A stretch of DNA of 64,000 nucleotides from Nocardia sp. alder85J (GCF_020176955.2 NZ_JAIUCZ020000006.1:248001-312000); one strand, 5' to 3'; numbered from the stretch's first letter, positions 44,020 through 53,344 are shown. Numbers and translations: made by a program. The notes: generated by a model not told the origin, from the sequence alone.

Positions 44020-45183
44020 TCACTTCTCCGTGGCGAAGACTTCGCTCGAGGCCACCTGTTCGAGCAGATCGTTGTCGGCGCCGATATCGCGGGCCGAATG
44101 CAGCGGGGCAGGACGGCGGCCGTCGAACGACAGCGGCAAGCCGACCACCGCGATCTCGTCCTCGCTGGGCTTTCCGAGGATGCCCAGCGCACGGGTCTGT
44201 TCGTGCGCGACGATCTCGGCCGTGTCCTGGGTCGGTGCGACGGGGATGCCGGCCTCCTGCAGAATCCGCTGCCACTGTTCGCGGGTCCGGGTGGCGATCC
44301 GCTCGCCGATCAGGCGGTCGATCTCAACGCGGTGGGTCAGTCTCCCCGCATTGGTGGCGAATCGGGAATCGTCGGCCCACTCCGGGTGGCCGAGCGCCGC
44401 ACTCAGGCGTCCGAACAGCGTGTCGTTCGCGCAACTGATCACGAGATGACCGTCGGCGGCCTCGTACGCGCGGTGCGGCACGATGAACGCGACGCCGGAG
44501 CCGTGCCGGCCGCCGAGGTCGCCGTCTGCGGCGTAGTTGGCGATGCCGACGCTCATCCAGGCGATGGCCGTCTCCAGCAAGGAACTGTTCACCGTCGCGC
44601 CGACGTGTTCGGCCTGCCGCCGGAACAACGCGGCGAGCATGCCGATCACCGCCCACATCCCGGTACCGAAGTCCACGATCGACACCCCGGCGCGCACCGG
44701 CGCCTGCCCTTCCTCGCCGGTGATGTTCATGATTCCCGAGAACGCCTGCATCAGCGGGTCGTATCCGGGCAGCAGGTTCATCGGGCCGGCGTGACCGAAC
44801 GCGCCGACCTCGGCATACACCAACTCCGGTTTGGTGATTCGCAGGCTGTCGGCGTCGAGTCCGTAACGGGCCGCCGCACCCGGCCGCAGATTGTGCAGGA
44901 ACACATCGGCACGAGTGGCGATCAGCTCGTGCAGCCTGGTCAGCTGGTCCCGATCCTTGATATCGATACGCAGGCAACGCTTTCCGCGGTTGAGTGCGTG
45001 GAAGGCCGCGCCGCTGCCCTGCCACCTGCTCGGGCCCCAGCCCCGGGAAGAGTCGCCGGTGGGCCGCTCCACCTTCCAGACCTCGGCGCCCAGTTCCGCG
45101 AGGATCTTGCCCGCGAACGGCGCCGAGGCACTGTCGCCGAGCTCGACCACGGTGATTCCGGCCAGCGGCAGATCGCATGTCAT
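44020..45183 (-). CDS. CaiB/BaiF family (class III) CoA-transferase
   Basis: A 387-residue enzyme: PLAGITVVELGDSASAPFAGKILAELGAEVWKVERP at the N-terminus, then RADVFLHNLRPGAAARYGLD, and catalytic Asp142 in PGYDPLMQAFSG. It transfers CoA between carboxylic acids through an aspartyl-CoA thioester. Its start overlaps the DUF35 stop (ATGA) and it is the last gene of a five-gene operon beginning with the acyl-CoA dehydrogenase, so it probably activates the acid that the operon degrades. Substrate not readable. Confidence 0.9.
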   Translation of the reverse strand: MTCDLPLAGITVVELGDSASAPFAGKILAELGAEVWKVERPTGDSSRGWGPSRWQGSGAAFHALNRGKRCLRIDIKDRDQLTRLHELIATRADVFLHNLRPGAAARYGLDADSLRITKPELVYAEVGAFGHAGPMNLLPGYDPLMQAFSGIMNITGEEGQAPVRAGVSIVDFGTGMWAVIGMLAALFRRQAEHVGATVNSSLLETAIAWMSVGIANYAADGDLGGRHGSGVAFIVPHRAYEAADGHLVISCANDTLFGRLSAALGHPEWADDSRFATNAGRLTHRVEIDRLIGERIATRTREQWQRILQEAGIPVAPTQDTAEIVAHEQTRALGILGKPSEDEIAVVGLPLSFDGRRPAPLHSARDIGADNDLLEQVASSEVFATEK

Positions 45184-45620
45184 GACGTGCTCCGATCCGG
45201 TGAGGTGTCCGCGCGGGTGAACACCGGCAGCTTCCGGTCGCCGCGCTCGAGGAAGCGCACCCGCACCGGCATCCCGATCTCGATCGTCGCCGGGTCACCG
45301 TCGATCTGGGTGAACAGGTGATAGCCCTCGGCGAGCTCGACGAATCCGACGGTGTAGGGCACGATCGCCGCCCACACCGGCGTCGGCCCGCGGCCGATCG
45401 TGCTGTAGGAGTACACGGTCCCGGCCCCGCTCGACTGCTGCCAGGTCAGGGCCGCCGCGTCGCAGTGCGGGCAGCGCGAATGCGGCGGCCACACCGATTC
45501 GTCGCAGGCGGCGCAGCGCTGATAGGTGAGCCGCTCGTCCGCGAGGGCCTGCCAGTACGGTTCGGAATCGAGCTGTGGGTAGGGCCGCGGCCAGCCGTCC
45601 GATGCGGGGGTGTCGCTCAT
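45180..45620 (-). CDS. Zn-ribbon/OB-fold (DUF35) acyl-CoA-binding protein
   Basis: A 146-residue DUF35 protein: rubredoxin-like zinc ribbon RCAACDESVWPPHSRCPHCDA (residues ~35-55) followed by an OB fold (GTVYSYSTIGRGPTPVWAAIVPYTVGFVELAEG…). DUF35 proteins pair with thiolase-like partners; in steroid side-chain degradation the Ltp2-ChsH2 DUF35 pair forms an aldolase. Here it lies 20 bases after a thiolase-like gene and overlaps the CoA-transferase, so a complex with the former is likely. Confidence 0.85.
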   Translation of the reverse strand: MSDTPASDGWPRPYPQLDSEPYWQALADERLTYQRCAACDESVWPPHSRCPHCDAAALTWQQSSGAGTVYSYSTIGRGPTPVWAAIVPYTVGFVELAEGYHLFTQIDGDPATIEIGMPVRVRFLERGDRKLPVFTRADTSPDRSTS

Positions 45621-45640
45621 GTCGTTGTCCTTTCCACCGG

Positions 45641-46852
45641 TCAGGCCGCCGACGACAGCAGCATGACGCTGCCCGCGGCCAGCATGCCGCCGGCTCCTTG
45701 TACGAGCACCGTCTCCGGCCGCCGCGCCGGTGCCGCGCCGAGCGCGGTGCCGCGCAGTTGCCGGACGGCCTCGACGAGGCTGTCCATATTGCAAGAGATG
45801 CCGGGCTGCCCGAACGACAGCCAGCCGCCGTTGGTGTCGGCCGGCAGATCACCGTCGATGCCGGTGCGGCCCTCGCGATAGATGTCGATGCCGCGGCCCT
45901 TCTTCGCGAACCCGAGATCCTCCAGCACGATCGGGCCCATGTGCGCGAAATTCACCGACAGTTGCAGCATGTCGATGTCGGCGGGGGTGAGACCGGACAT
46001 GCTCCACGCCTGCCGGGCCGCTTCGGCGGTCGCGGTGTGGGTCAAGTTGGGTAGCGTTCCCAGTCCCGGGAATCGACTGTGCCGCAGGTTCATTCGATCC
46101 GTGAGATATTCGTGGGTGGTTGCCGAGCCGTATCCGTGAACGTAGACGACGTCGTCCCGGTCGCCGACATTGTCGGGTGCGGTGACGATCAGCGCGCCGC
46201 CGGTCCCACCGCCCCAGGTGGAACACATCCATCGCCGCAGCGGCGTCGCGACGTAGGGCGAGGTCAGCACCCTCTCCCTGTCGATCTCACCGAAGCGCGC
46301 CTTGGCCGCGTGGGGATGGCGCACACCCCAGCACTGATTCGCGATGGCCACGTCGGCCAGATCGGCCTCGGTGAGACCGAATTCGTGCAGATACCGGCAC
46401 GCCGCCTGCGCATACAGCGACGGAATGGTCGCGCCGTAGGGCCCCTCCACCTGCGGGTCCGAATCCGCCTCCGCTCCCATCGCCACGGCATCCACGAACA
46501 GCTCGGTCGCGTCGCTCTGCAGGCACAGCACGTATTCGGCCCGGCCCGCGGCGATCATCTGGGCCGCGATCGCGATACTCGACGTGAGACCCGCACCGTG
46601 CATGGTGATCTCGCTGTCGATGGTCACCGGCATGTGCATGTGCGAGATGAAGATGTTCGACCATTGCGAGCGTTTGTCGGCCCAGGGCGAGCGGCCGGTG
46701 AAGACTGCGTCGACCTGTTCCTTGCGAATGCCCGCGTCGGCCAGGGCAGCGTAGGTCGCCTCGACGGCGAGTTGCATCGGATCCTTGCGGTTGTCCCGCG
46801 CGGCGTAGGCATCGCCCATGCCGATGATCGCGGCGACCGGAGTGGCAGGCAC
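45641..46852 (-). CDS. Thiolase-like (lipid-transfer/SCPx-type) protein lacking the nucleophilic Cys
   Basis: A 403-residue thiolase-fold protein: AAIIGMGDAYAARDNRKDPMQLAVEATYAALADAGI, DMLQLSVNFAHMGPIVLEDLGF, GGWLSFGQPGISCNMDSLVEAVRQLRG. Where thiolases carry NxxCASG it has TMHGAGLTSS (residues 84-93), so the acyl-accepting Cys is absent. Such degenerate thiolases work as aldol/retro-aldol lyases with a DUF35 partner (Ltp2-type). GTG start 46852; MaoC stop lies two bases away. Role in C-C bond cleavage of a hydroxyacyl-CoA is inferred. Confidence 0.8.
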   Translation of the reverse strand: MPATPVAAIIGMGDAYAARDNRKDPMQLAVEATYAALADAGIRKEQVDAVFTGRSPWADKRSQWSNIFISHMHMPVTIDSEITMHGAGLTSSIAIAAQMIAAGRAEYVLCLQSDATELFVDAVAMGAEADSDPQVEGPYGATIPSLYAQAACRYLHEFGLTEADLADVAIANQCWGVRHPHAAKARFGEIDRERVLTSPYVATPLRRWMCSTWGGGTGGALIVTAPDNVGDRDDVVYVHGYGSATTHEYLTDRMNLRHSRFPGLGTLPNLTHTATAEAARQAWSMSGLTPADIDMLQLSVNFAHMGPIVLEDLGFAKKGRGIDIYREGRTGIDGDLPADTNGGWLSFGQPGISCNMDSLVEAVRQLRGTALGAAPARRPETVLVQGAGGMLAAGSVMLLSSAA

Positions 46853-46854
46853 GG

Positions 46855-47361
46855 CTATCGGTCCTTCGGCCGCTCGGTGGGCACGGAAGAGCCGACGAGT
46901 GCGTCGAGATCGTCCCGCCTACGCAGCATCAGCAGGCTCCATTCGCTCTTCTGCACGACGTGACCGTCCTGGTTGAGCGCCTTCATCAGGAATGTGACGA
47001 CCCCGTACGCGTCGTCCTTGTCCTTCTTGCCGATCACCTCGGCGGTGGCATAGATGGTGTCCCCGATGCGGACCGGTTTCAGATAGCGCAGATTGTCGAT
47101 GCCGTAGTTCGCCTGGATCGACGGACCGAACTGGATCAGGCCGGTCAGCAGCGAATAGGTCAGCGACCCCTGCACGATCCGCTCACCGAACCGGGTCTGC
47201 GCGGCGTAGTGCGTATTCGAATGGATCTCGATCCAGTTACCGGTCAGCGCACAGTAGTTCACCACGTCGGCTTCGGTGATCGTGCGTCCGCCGGAGCGGA
47301 AGACGGTGCCGATCTCGATCTCGTCGAGCGGCATGTCGATGCGATTGTTGATGGTGACCAT
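46855..47361 (-). CDS. MaoC-like hydratase-fold protein with Asn at the catalytic Asp position
   Basis: A 168-residue hotdog-fold protein: VFRSGGRTITEADVVNYCALTGNWIEIHSNTHYAAQTRFGERIVQGSLTYSLLTGL. In R-specific enoyl-CoA hydratases the motif is GDxNPxH; here it is GNWIEIH, with Asn42 for Asp and His47 kept. The C-terminal RYLKPVRIGDTIYATAEVIGKKDKDDAYGVVTF is typical. Either a weakened or differently tuned hydratase, or a binding protein. GGAGGA precedes the ATG; second gene of the operon. Confidence 0.85.
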   Translation of the reverse strand: MVTINNRIDMPLDEIEIGTVFRSGGRTITEADVVNYCALTGNWIEIHSNTHYAAQTRFGERIVQGSLTYSLLTGLIQFGPSIQANYGIDNLRYLKPVRIGDTIYATAEVIGKKDKDDAYGVVTFLMKALNQDGHVVQKSEWSLLMLRRRDDLDALVGSSVPTERPKDR

Positions 47362-47397
47362 CTCGGGTCCTCCTGGAAGATTTTGCGGGACTGCGGA

Positions 47398-48555
47398 TTA
47401 CGCGCCGGATGACAGGCGCATCGACTTGGCGATGATGGTGCGCTGGATCTGGGAGGTGCCGCCGCCGATGGTCGACTGCACGCTCTCGCGCAGGTAGCGC
47501 TCCATGTCGGCCTCGGGCAGGTTCGCGTAGCCGCCGAGGATCTGCATGCCGTCCAGGGCGCACTGCTTGAGCGTCTCCGAGCCGTACAGCTTGGCCATCG
47601 ACGTCTCACGAGCCGCGGCGGCGCCCTGCGCCTTCAGCGCCGCGGCGCGGTAGCACAGCAGCCGGGCGGCGTCGACGCGCGTCTGGTTCTCGGCCAGCAT
47701 GTGCTTGAGCACCTGGAACTCGTAGATCGGCTTGCCGAACTGGATGCGCTGGTGCGCATACCTGTTCGCGGCGTTCACCGCTTCCTGGGCGTTGCCGACG
47801 TAGGCCGCGGCGACCGCACACCGTTCCAGCTCCAGATGTTCGGTGATCACCTTCCAGCCCTCACCCTCGGCACCCAGCAGCGCGTCGCCCGGCACGCGCA
47901 CCTCGTCGAGGAAGATCTCGGTGGTGCCGGTCGCGTGCCGCGACAGCGTCGGCAGCTTCCGGATCACCACGCCGGGGGTGTCGTTCGGGATGAGCAGCAC
48001 CGACAGGCCGCCGTGCTTGTCGTCGGGGTCGGTGCGGACCAGCATGGCGATGACGGTGTCCTCGGCCGCGGCGCCGCTGCACCACAGCTTCTGGCCGTTG
48101 ATCAGCCAGTCGCCGTTGGCATCCCGGCGCGCCCGGGTCTTGGTGTTGGCGGCGTCGGAGCCGGCGTCGGGTTCGGAGATGGACACCGAGAACCTGATCT
48201 GCCCGTCGATGAACGGCTTGACGTAGCGCGCCTTCTGCTCGGCGGTGCCGTACTTGATGATGTTCATCGCGGTGAAGGTGGGGACCAGCACCGAGCAGGC
48301 GAAGTCGAAGCCGAACTTGCCCAGGCCCTCGGCCATCAGCGAGTAGTCGAAGATATCGCCGCCCGATCCGCCCGCCGCCTCGGGGATCAGAATCCCGAGC
48401 CAGCCCTGCCGCGCGATCTTCTCGTACGCTACGTAGGGATATTCGCGGTTCGAATCGCAGTGCCGCACATAGTCCACGGTGATTTCTTGATCCATGAATT
48501 TGTTGACCACGTCCAGCCAGTAGGACTGGGATTCGGTCAGGAAATTCGAATTCAT
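47398..48555 (-). CDS. Acyl-CoA dehydrogenase
   Basis: A 385-residue FAD enzyme: SVSISEPDAGSDAANTKTRARRD (FAD/substrate), LINGQKLWCSG, RIQFGKPIYEFQVLKHMLAE, LYGSETLKQCALDGMQILGGYANLPE. In the C-terminal signature the usual Glu is Gly (TIGGGTSQIQR), but Glu244 lies in HLELERCAV, the position of the base in isovaleryl-CoA dehydrogenase, so it is probably a branched-chain-type enzyme. First gene of the 48555-to-44020 operon; oxidises the acyl-CoA at the alpha-beta bond. Confidence 0.9.
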   Translation of the reverse strand: MNSNFLTESQSYWLDVVNKFMDQEITVDYVRHCDSNREYPYVAYEKIARQGWLGILIPEAAGGSGGDIFDYSLMAEGLGKFGFDFACSVLVPTFTAMNIIKYGTAEQKARYVKPFIDGQIRFSVSISEPDAGSDAANTKTRARRDANGDWLINGQKLWCSGAAAEDTVIAMLVRTDPDDKHGGLSVLLIPNDTPGVVIRKLPTLSRHATGTTEIFLDEVRVPGDALLGAEGEGWKVITEHLELERCAVAAAYVGNAQEAVNAANRYAHQRIQFGKPIYEFQVLKHMLAENQTRVDAARLLCYRAAALKAQGAAAARETSMAKLYGSETLKQCALDGMQILGGYANLPEADMERYLRESVQSTIGGGTSQIQRTIIAKSMRLSSGA

Positions 48556-48639
48556 TGTCTGCTCGCTCCAGAGTACCGGACGTGCGCCCGCGAAACGGAT
48601 CTGATGTCGCTGTCGAGGCTAATCGGCGCCGCACATCGC

Positions 48640-49064
48640 ATTCAATTGGCAAGTTTCGAACAGGTGATTCGCGAGAATCGAACGGATCACCTGACCGGTG
48701 TTGCGGAACGCGCCGACCCGCACCGCCTCGACCGTCGCGTCCAGATCGGCGTCGTCCAGCACGATCGCCGCCGACTTGCCGCCCGAGTCCGGCGTGCAGC
48801 GCCGCAACAGGCCACCGCACAGCTCACCGATGTGCTGCCCGGCTCGCGGGTCACCCGGGCGCGGCCCGAATCCGCGATGCGGACCTCCGTGAACGGACAG
48901 GTCCGTCCGATCTCGATCATCGAGTCCAGGATCGGGCGCGGACGCTGCGCGTGGGTCGCCCGGGACTGGGTGATCGGGCAGCCCATCTCGGTGGTGACCA
49001 GCTCCGCCATGGTGTTCGACCCCGACGGCACGAACAGGCGATCGTAGCTGCCTTCCCACATCAT
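48640..49064 (-). pseudogene. Aldehyde dehydrogenase relic
   Basis: The 5' end is well preserved: AGGAG site and MMWEGSYDRLFVPSGS, equivalent to MVWQGNFAKLFIGGQW of the intact paralogue at 56827-58293. Then pieces TEMGCPITQSRATH and, in another frame, GGKSAAIVLDDADLDATVEAVRVGAFRNTGQV. The stretches between, including the Cys site region, are deleted and the frame is broken. It stands upstream of the acyl-CoA dehydrogenase and divergent to the PaaK-type ligase. Confidence 0.75.
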
Positions 49065-49333
49065 CGTGTCTGCTCCTGAATTGTTCGAAGAATGCGTGGC
49101 CGGACGCATCGCGCGGACCTCGGATCGAGGCTATCGGGCACCCATCGGAAGTCCGATTGAATTTTTCGCAATCGCGACCTGCCGATATTCGAACCACTTT
49201 CGGCTTTCGGCGGCATCGGCGCTGTGCATATCATGAGTTCGGTTCACCCGCGAATATGCGGAAGCATACGAGACGCAACCGGGTCGACGGTAGTCACCGG
49301 CCGGGAATTCCGGCAGGAATCTGGAGGAATCAC

Positions 49334-50686
49334 ATGAACAGAACTCCGTTCTCGGAGTCGTGGTGGAGCGAGATCGAAGGGGCCGCACCGGCGGAGGCGG
49401 AGAGAATCCAGAACGAACGCCTGGGTGAGCAGATCCGGTATCTGGCCGCGCGCAGCGAGTTCTACCGCACCAAATTCGCCGAGCACGGTGTCGATCCGGC
49501 GGCGGTGCGCACCGTCGCCGACCTGGCGGCGCTGCCGTTCACCGAGAAACAGGAACTGCGGGACAGCCTTTCGCGGACTCCGCCGCTGGGCGCGCACGTC
49601 GCCGCGGCGGCGGACGAGATCGTGCAGATCCAGGCATCGTCGGGCACCACCGGCAGCCCCAGCTACGTGGGACTGACCCGCAGCGATATCGACACCTGGT
49701 GTGAACTCGGCGCTCGTGCGCTCTACGCCAACGGATTCCGGCCGGGCGACCGGCTGCTGCACGGGTTCGGCATGAGCAAGGGTTTCGTGGGCGGGCTGCC
49801 CATCGTGCAGATCCTGCAATATATGGGCATCGTCGACATCCCCATCGGCGCCGAGGCCGGCGCCGAGCGGCTGCTGCGGGTGCAGGCCGACCAGCGCCCC
49901 GACGCCCTGATCGGCACGCCGAATTTCCTGATCCATCTGGCCGAGCGGGCACCGGAGATCGTCGGGCAGGCGGCCCGCGATCTGGGAGTGCGCGCGATCA
50001 GCGTCGGCGGTGAGCCCGGCGGCGGCCTGCCCGCGATCCGGGAACGGCTGGAGACGCTGTGGGACGCGACCTCCCGAGAGATGCTGGGCGGCACCGATAT
50101 CGCCTGCACGTACTGGGGTGAATGCGAGGCCGGCGACGGTATGCACTTCCTGTCCCCCGACCTGATGGTCGCGGAACTGATCGACCCGGTCAGCGGCGCC
50201 GTCGTCGCCCCGGTCGCGGGCGCCGAAGGCGAACTGGTGTACACCGCGCTGCGCCGCCGGGCCTCCCCGCTGCTGCGCTTCCGCACCCGCGACCACGTAG
50301 TGGTCACCGGCACCGACTGCGCGTGCGGGCGTACCGGATACAAGGTGCGTTGCGTCGGTCGCACCGACGACATGCTGATCGTGCGCGGCATCAACCTGTT
50401 CCCGTCCGCGATACAGCAACTGATCGTCGAGATGCGGCCGGAGACCACCGGCGAGATGCGGATCCGCGCGAACTTCGAAGGGCATTCGACCCAGCGGCCG
50501 CTGCCACTGATCGTCGAGCACGCGGAAGGTCTGAGTAGGGAGCGCCGCGCCGGTTTGAAGGCCGCCATCGAGGATCGGGTCCGCTCGGCGCTCAACGTGA
50601 AGACCGTGGTCGAGCTGGTGCCGGACGGGACCTTGCAGCGCCCCGATCACGGAAAGGTGGCACTGGTGCAGCGGATCGGTTCCTGA
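49334..50686 (+). CDS. Phenylacetate-CoA-ligase-like (PaaK family) acyl-CoA ligase
   Basis: A 450-residue AMP-forming ligase: P-loop SSGTTGSPSYVGLT at residues 102-115, GFGMSKGFVGGLPIVQILQYMG, YWGECEAGDGMHFLSPDLMVAEL, LRFRTRDHVVV with CACGRTG, and MLIVRGINLFPSAIQQL, the PaaK C-terminal hinge. It makes an aryl- or acyl-CoA from ATP, CoA and an acid. GGAGGA just upstream of ATG 49334. It is probably the entry enzyme for the catabolic island, opposite in direction to the acyl-CoA dehydrogenase operon. Confidence 0.85.
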   Translation: MNRTPFSESWWSEIEGAAPAEAERIQNERLGEQIRYLAARSEFYRTKFAEHGVDPAAVRTVADLAALPFTEKQELRDSLSRTPPLGAHVAAAADEIVQIQASSGTTGSPSYVGLTRSDIDTWCELGARALYANGFRPGDRLLHGFGMSKGFVGGLPIVQILQYMGIVDIPIGAEAGAERLLRVQADQRPDALIGTPNFLIHLAERAPEIVGQAARDLGVRAISVGGEPGGGLPAIRERLETLWDATSREMLGGTDIACTYWGECEAGDGMHFLSPDLMVAELIDPVSGAVVAPVAGAEGELVYTALRRRASPLLRFRTRDHVVVTGTDCACGRTGYKVRCVGRTDDMLIVRGINLFPSAIQQLIVEMRPETTGEMRIRANFEGHSTQRPLPLIVEHAEGLSRERRAGLKAAIEDRVRSALNVKTVVELVPDGTLQRPDHGKVALVQRIGS

Positions 50687-50737
50687 CCGAATTTATCCGT
50701 GGCACCGCGTTTCTGCGATGCCACGGACAGCCGGGAA

Positions 50738-51215
50738 TCAGTGACGACCCTCGACATCGATGACACCGCGGATGTTCCGGCCCGCGTGCATGTCCTCGTA
50801 CGCCTGATTGACCTGGTCGAGCCGATAGGTATCGGCGGCGCGTGTGGACGATCCCCATCCGGTCGGCACCGCGCAGCCGACGATGGCGGCCGTGCGGAAC
50901 GGGATGTCGCCGGGGATCCGCACCACACACTTCTGCGGCACCGTCGTCCACTCCGAGAAGGTGGACAGACACGCGTTCTGGGCAACCCCCCGGCCATCCG
51001 CGTGCATCCGGAACGTACCGTCGGGGCGGGTACCGACGGTGCTGAGATGGCCTGCGTCGCAGAGGTTCTGGTGACCGGTGACGCACATCCGGCAATGTCC
51101 CCACGCGGCGATGAACGAGGTCACCACGTGGTCGCCCGGCCGCACACGAGTGACACCCGGACCGACGGCCGCGACAATGCCCGCGGAACTCGACCGTAGC
51201 GCGCATCACATCGGA
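50738..51215 (-). pseudogene. NDMA-dependent-type zinc alcohol dehydrogenase relic
   Basis: The sequence RPGDHVVTSFIAAWGHCRMCVTGHQNLCDAG, GTFRMHADG and VPQKCVVRIPGDIPFRTAAIVGCAVPTGWG follows the zinc alcohol dehydrogenase of the mycothiol/NDMA class. After VPTGWGSS it jumps to TYRLDQVNQAYEDMHAGRNIRGV, the extreme C-terminus, so the entire NAD-binding domain is deleted. At the 5' side, GIVAAVGPGVTRV is in another frame. Non-functional. Confidence 0.8.
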
Positions 51216-51275
51216 GTCCAATCGAATAATCGGGAAGCGCCGATTCGATCCTTTCGAAATACCGATTCCCACCCG

Positions 51276-52259
51276 TCAGTCGGTGAGGATCACCCAGGTG
51301 GGCGGCGCCGGCGTCCTCAGCACCTCGCGCACCGTGGCGTCGCCGTCGAGCGGACGGTCCAGCAGCTGTGCGATGAACGCCCGCGTGGCCGGGCTCTTCG
51401 GACGCGCGCTCGGTGTTGCGAGATGGATGTGGCGAACCGCCCAGTGCTCGTCGAAATCCAGGACTGCGACCCGGGACAGCAACGCGTAGTCGAGCAGGCA
51501 TTCCGGCACCACGGTGACCCCCAGGCCCGCCTGCACCAGGCCGATGGCGACCTCGCCACTGCGGACCCGATGCGGCGACCCGAACTCCATGCCCAGCCGC
51601 ACAGCCGCCGCACGGAACGCACCCAGCAGTGAGCTGGGCGCGATCAGGCCACCGGCCGCCAGCTCCCGGAAACCCACCGCGTCCCGCGTGGCCAGCGCGT
51701 GGTTCGGCGGCACCACCGCAACCAGGCGATCCTGCCGGTAGGGGGTGACGTCGACGCCACTGAGATCGAGATGATGCGCGGCGGCGAACACGCCCAGGTC
51801 CGCGTCGCCGCGCGCGACCCGGCGGACCACGTCGGCGTTCTCGGTCTCCTCCAGCGCCAGCTCGACCTGCGGGTACTCGCCACCGAACTCACCGATCACG
51901 CGGGCCAGCAGCGGAACGATGATGGTCCGTGCGGAGACGATCGATAGTTCGCCCCGCACGGCTCCGGTGAGCAAGGCGATCTCCGAGCGCATGGCGTCGA
52001 GATCGCCGAAGATCGAACGCGCACAGCGTTCCAGCACCAGCCCGGCCGCACTCGGCACCACACCTTTGGGACCCCGCTCGAGCAGTTCGACGCCTGCGAT
52101 GTCCTCGAGCATCTGGATCCGTTTGGTCGCGGTGGACGGGGCGATGTTCTCACGGATCGCAGCGAGGCCGATCTGCCGCTCCTCGATCGCGGACAGGAAC
52201 AAGCGCAGCGTGAACAGATCGACTTGCCGAATCAGGTGGAGTCGGTTGAACGTTCCCAT
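51276..52259 (-). CDS. LysR family regulator
   Basis: A 327-residue LysR protein: QVDLFTLRLFLSAIEERQIGLAAIRENIAPSTATKRIQMLEDIAGVELLERGPKGVVPSAAG (HTH, residues ~11-72), then an effector domain LSIVSARTIIVPLLARVIGEFGGEYPQVELALEE…AGLGVTVVPECLL. ATG 52259 has GAGG at a good distance; ATG 52292 is an alternative. It is divergent from the IclR gene across a region with GAACA/TGTTC repeats. The target is probably within the island. Confidence 0.85.
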   Translation of the reverse strand: MGTFNRLHLIRQVDLFTLRLFLSAIEERQIGLAAIRENIAPSTATKRIQMLEDIAGVELLERGPKGVVPSAAGLVLERCARSIFGDLDAMRSEIALLTGAVRGELSIVSARTIIVPLLARVIGEFGGEYPQVELALEETENADVVRRVARGDADLGVFAAAHHLDLSGVDVTPYRQDRLVAVVPPNHALATRDAVGFRELAAGGLIAPSSLLGAFRAAAVRLGMEFGSPHRVRSGEVAIGLVQAGLGVTVVPECLLDYALLSRVAVLDFDEHWAVRHIHLATPSARPKSPATRAFIAQLLDRPLDGDATVREVLRTPAPPTWVILTD

Positions 52260-52372
52260 CTGGACCTCGCGAATCAACTCCGGGATCTGCATCGATCCCG
52301 TCGGTTCCGGCGCACCTCACAGCCCGAACTATGACGTGCGCCACTGGCCCCACCAGGCTACATCACATGTGT

Positions 52373-52398
52373 GAACACATTGTTCGCATATATGAACA
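52373..52398. promoter_or_regulatory. Overlapping palindromes in the LysR/IclR divergent region
   Basis: GAACA-CAT-TGTTC followed by TGTTC-N8-GAACA; the middle TGTTC is shared. This resembles an IclR- or LysR-type operator and ends 33 bases before the IclR start. Confidence 0.6.
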
Positions 52399-52430
52399 TC
52401 GACGACCATGGCATGTGATGGGATGTGCCG

Positions 52431-53204
52431 ATGCCGACCAGACAGCAGGGCCCCGCGCAGGAGCACCGGACGGTGTCCCGCGTGGTGACGATTCTGGAGC
52501 TCGTGGCCCGCAGCCCGGCCGGAATGACACTGGCCGAACTCTCGACCGCCCTGGAGGCGCCACGCTCCTCGATCCACTACATCGTCAAGGGCCTCGTGGC
52601 GACCGGATATCTCGTCGACACCGGCGTCTACACCCTGGGGCCCGCCGTGGAGGCGCTACTCGGCGCGCGCTCCGCCTCGGTGGAGCGCATCGCCCGCCCG
52701 GCGATGGAGGCGCTGCACCGCGAATTCGACGAGACCGTGCTGTTGTGCCTGCGGGCCGGTGAGCAGATCGTCTACGCCGACACCATCGAATCCACCCGGC
52801 CCGTGCGGTTCTCGGCACAGCCGGGCGAACGGCGGCCGCTGTATCCGTCCAGTGCCGGACGTTGCTTCCTGGCCTACAGCAGCCCGGCGTTCCGGGAGGA
52901 CTATCTGCGCCGCCGCCTCCCCGACACTGCCCTGCGCGCCCGGGTCCACGACGAACTGGTACGTATCGCTCAGGATGGCGTGTCCTACGCCGACCAGGAC
53001 GTCACCCCCGATCTCGGCGGGGTGAACGCGCCGGTATTCCGGCACGGCACCCATGTCGCGGTGCTCACCGTGGCCGGGCCGATCTCGCGCATTCAGCCGC
53101 TGCTGGATCTGTTGCGCCGGGCCGTCGTCGCCCGAGCTGCCTCCCTCACCGCACAGCTGACCCCGACCTCGACGAATGATCAGCATTCGCAGACGAATTC
53201 CTGA
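52431..53204 (+). CDS. IclR family regulator
   Basis: A 257-residue IclR protein: VSRVVTILELVARSPAGMTLAELSTALEAPRSSIHYIVKGLVATGYLVDTGVYTLGPAV, then RPAMEALHREFDETVLLCLRAGEQIVYADTIES, SSAGRCFLAY, DVTPDLGGVNAPVFRHGTHVAVLTVAGPISRI. ATG 52431 has GGGA 7 bases upstream; GTG 52425 is possible. It precedes the aldehyde dehydrogenase gene on the same strand, separated by an AT-rich promoter region. Confidence 0.85.
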   Translation: MPTRQQGPAQEHRTVSRVVTILELVARSPAGMTLAELSTALEAPRSSIHYIVKGLVATGYLVDTGVYTLGPAVEALLGARSASVERIARPAMEALHREFDETVLLCLRAGEQIVYADTIESTRPVRFSAQPGERRPLYPSSAGRCFLAYSSPAFREDYLRRRLPDTALRARVHDELVRIAQDGVSYADQDVTPDLGGVNAPVFRHGTHVAVLTVAGPISRIQPLLDLLRRAVVARAASLTAQLTPTSTNDQHSQTNS

Positions 53205-53330
53205 ATTCTCCGCGGGTCGGGCCGGATCAGCCCACGGGGAGAGGCCGTGCGTCGGGCCCGGCGACGGAATCGCGGCGGCTACGGGGCCCGGGGGCGAAGG
53301 CATCACACATTCGATTTCATAGATATCGAA

Positions 53331-53344
53331 CATAATATATTATG
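53331..53344. promoter_or_regulatory. AT-rich palindrome upstream of the aldehyde dehydrogenase gene
   Basis: CATAATATATTATG, perfect; preceded by ATAGATATC. Similar AT-rich boxes occur at 56733-56756 and 58535-58553, all in front of catabolic or regulatory genes of the island. Confidence 0.6.

Noticed and set aside
48661..48693. CAGGTGAT-N17-ATCACCTG inverted repeat as an operator
   Set aside because: It lies in the aldehyde dehydrogenase relic with a long spacer; could be chance within former coding sequence.
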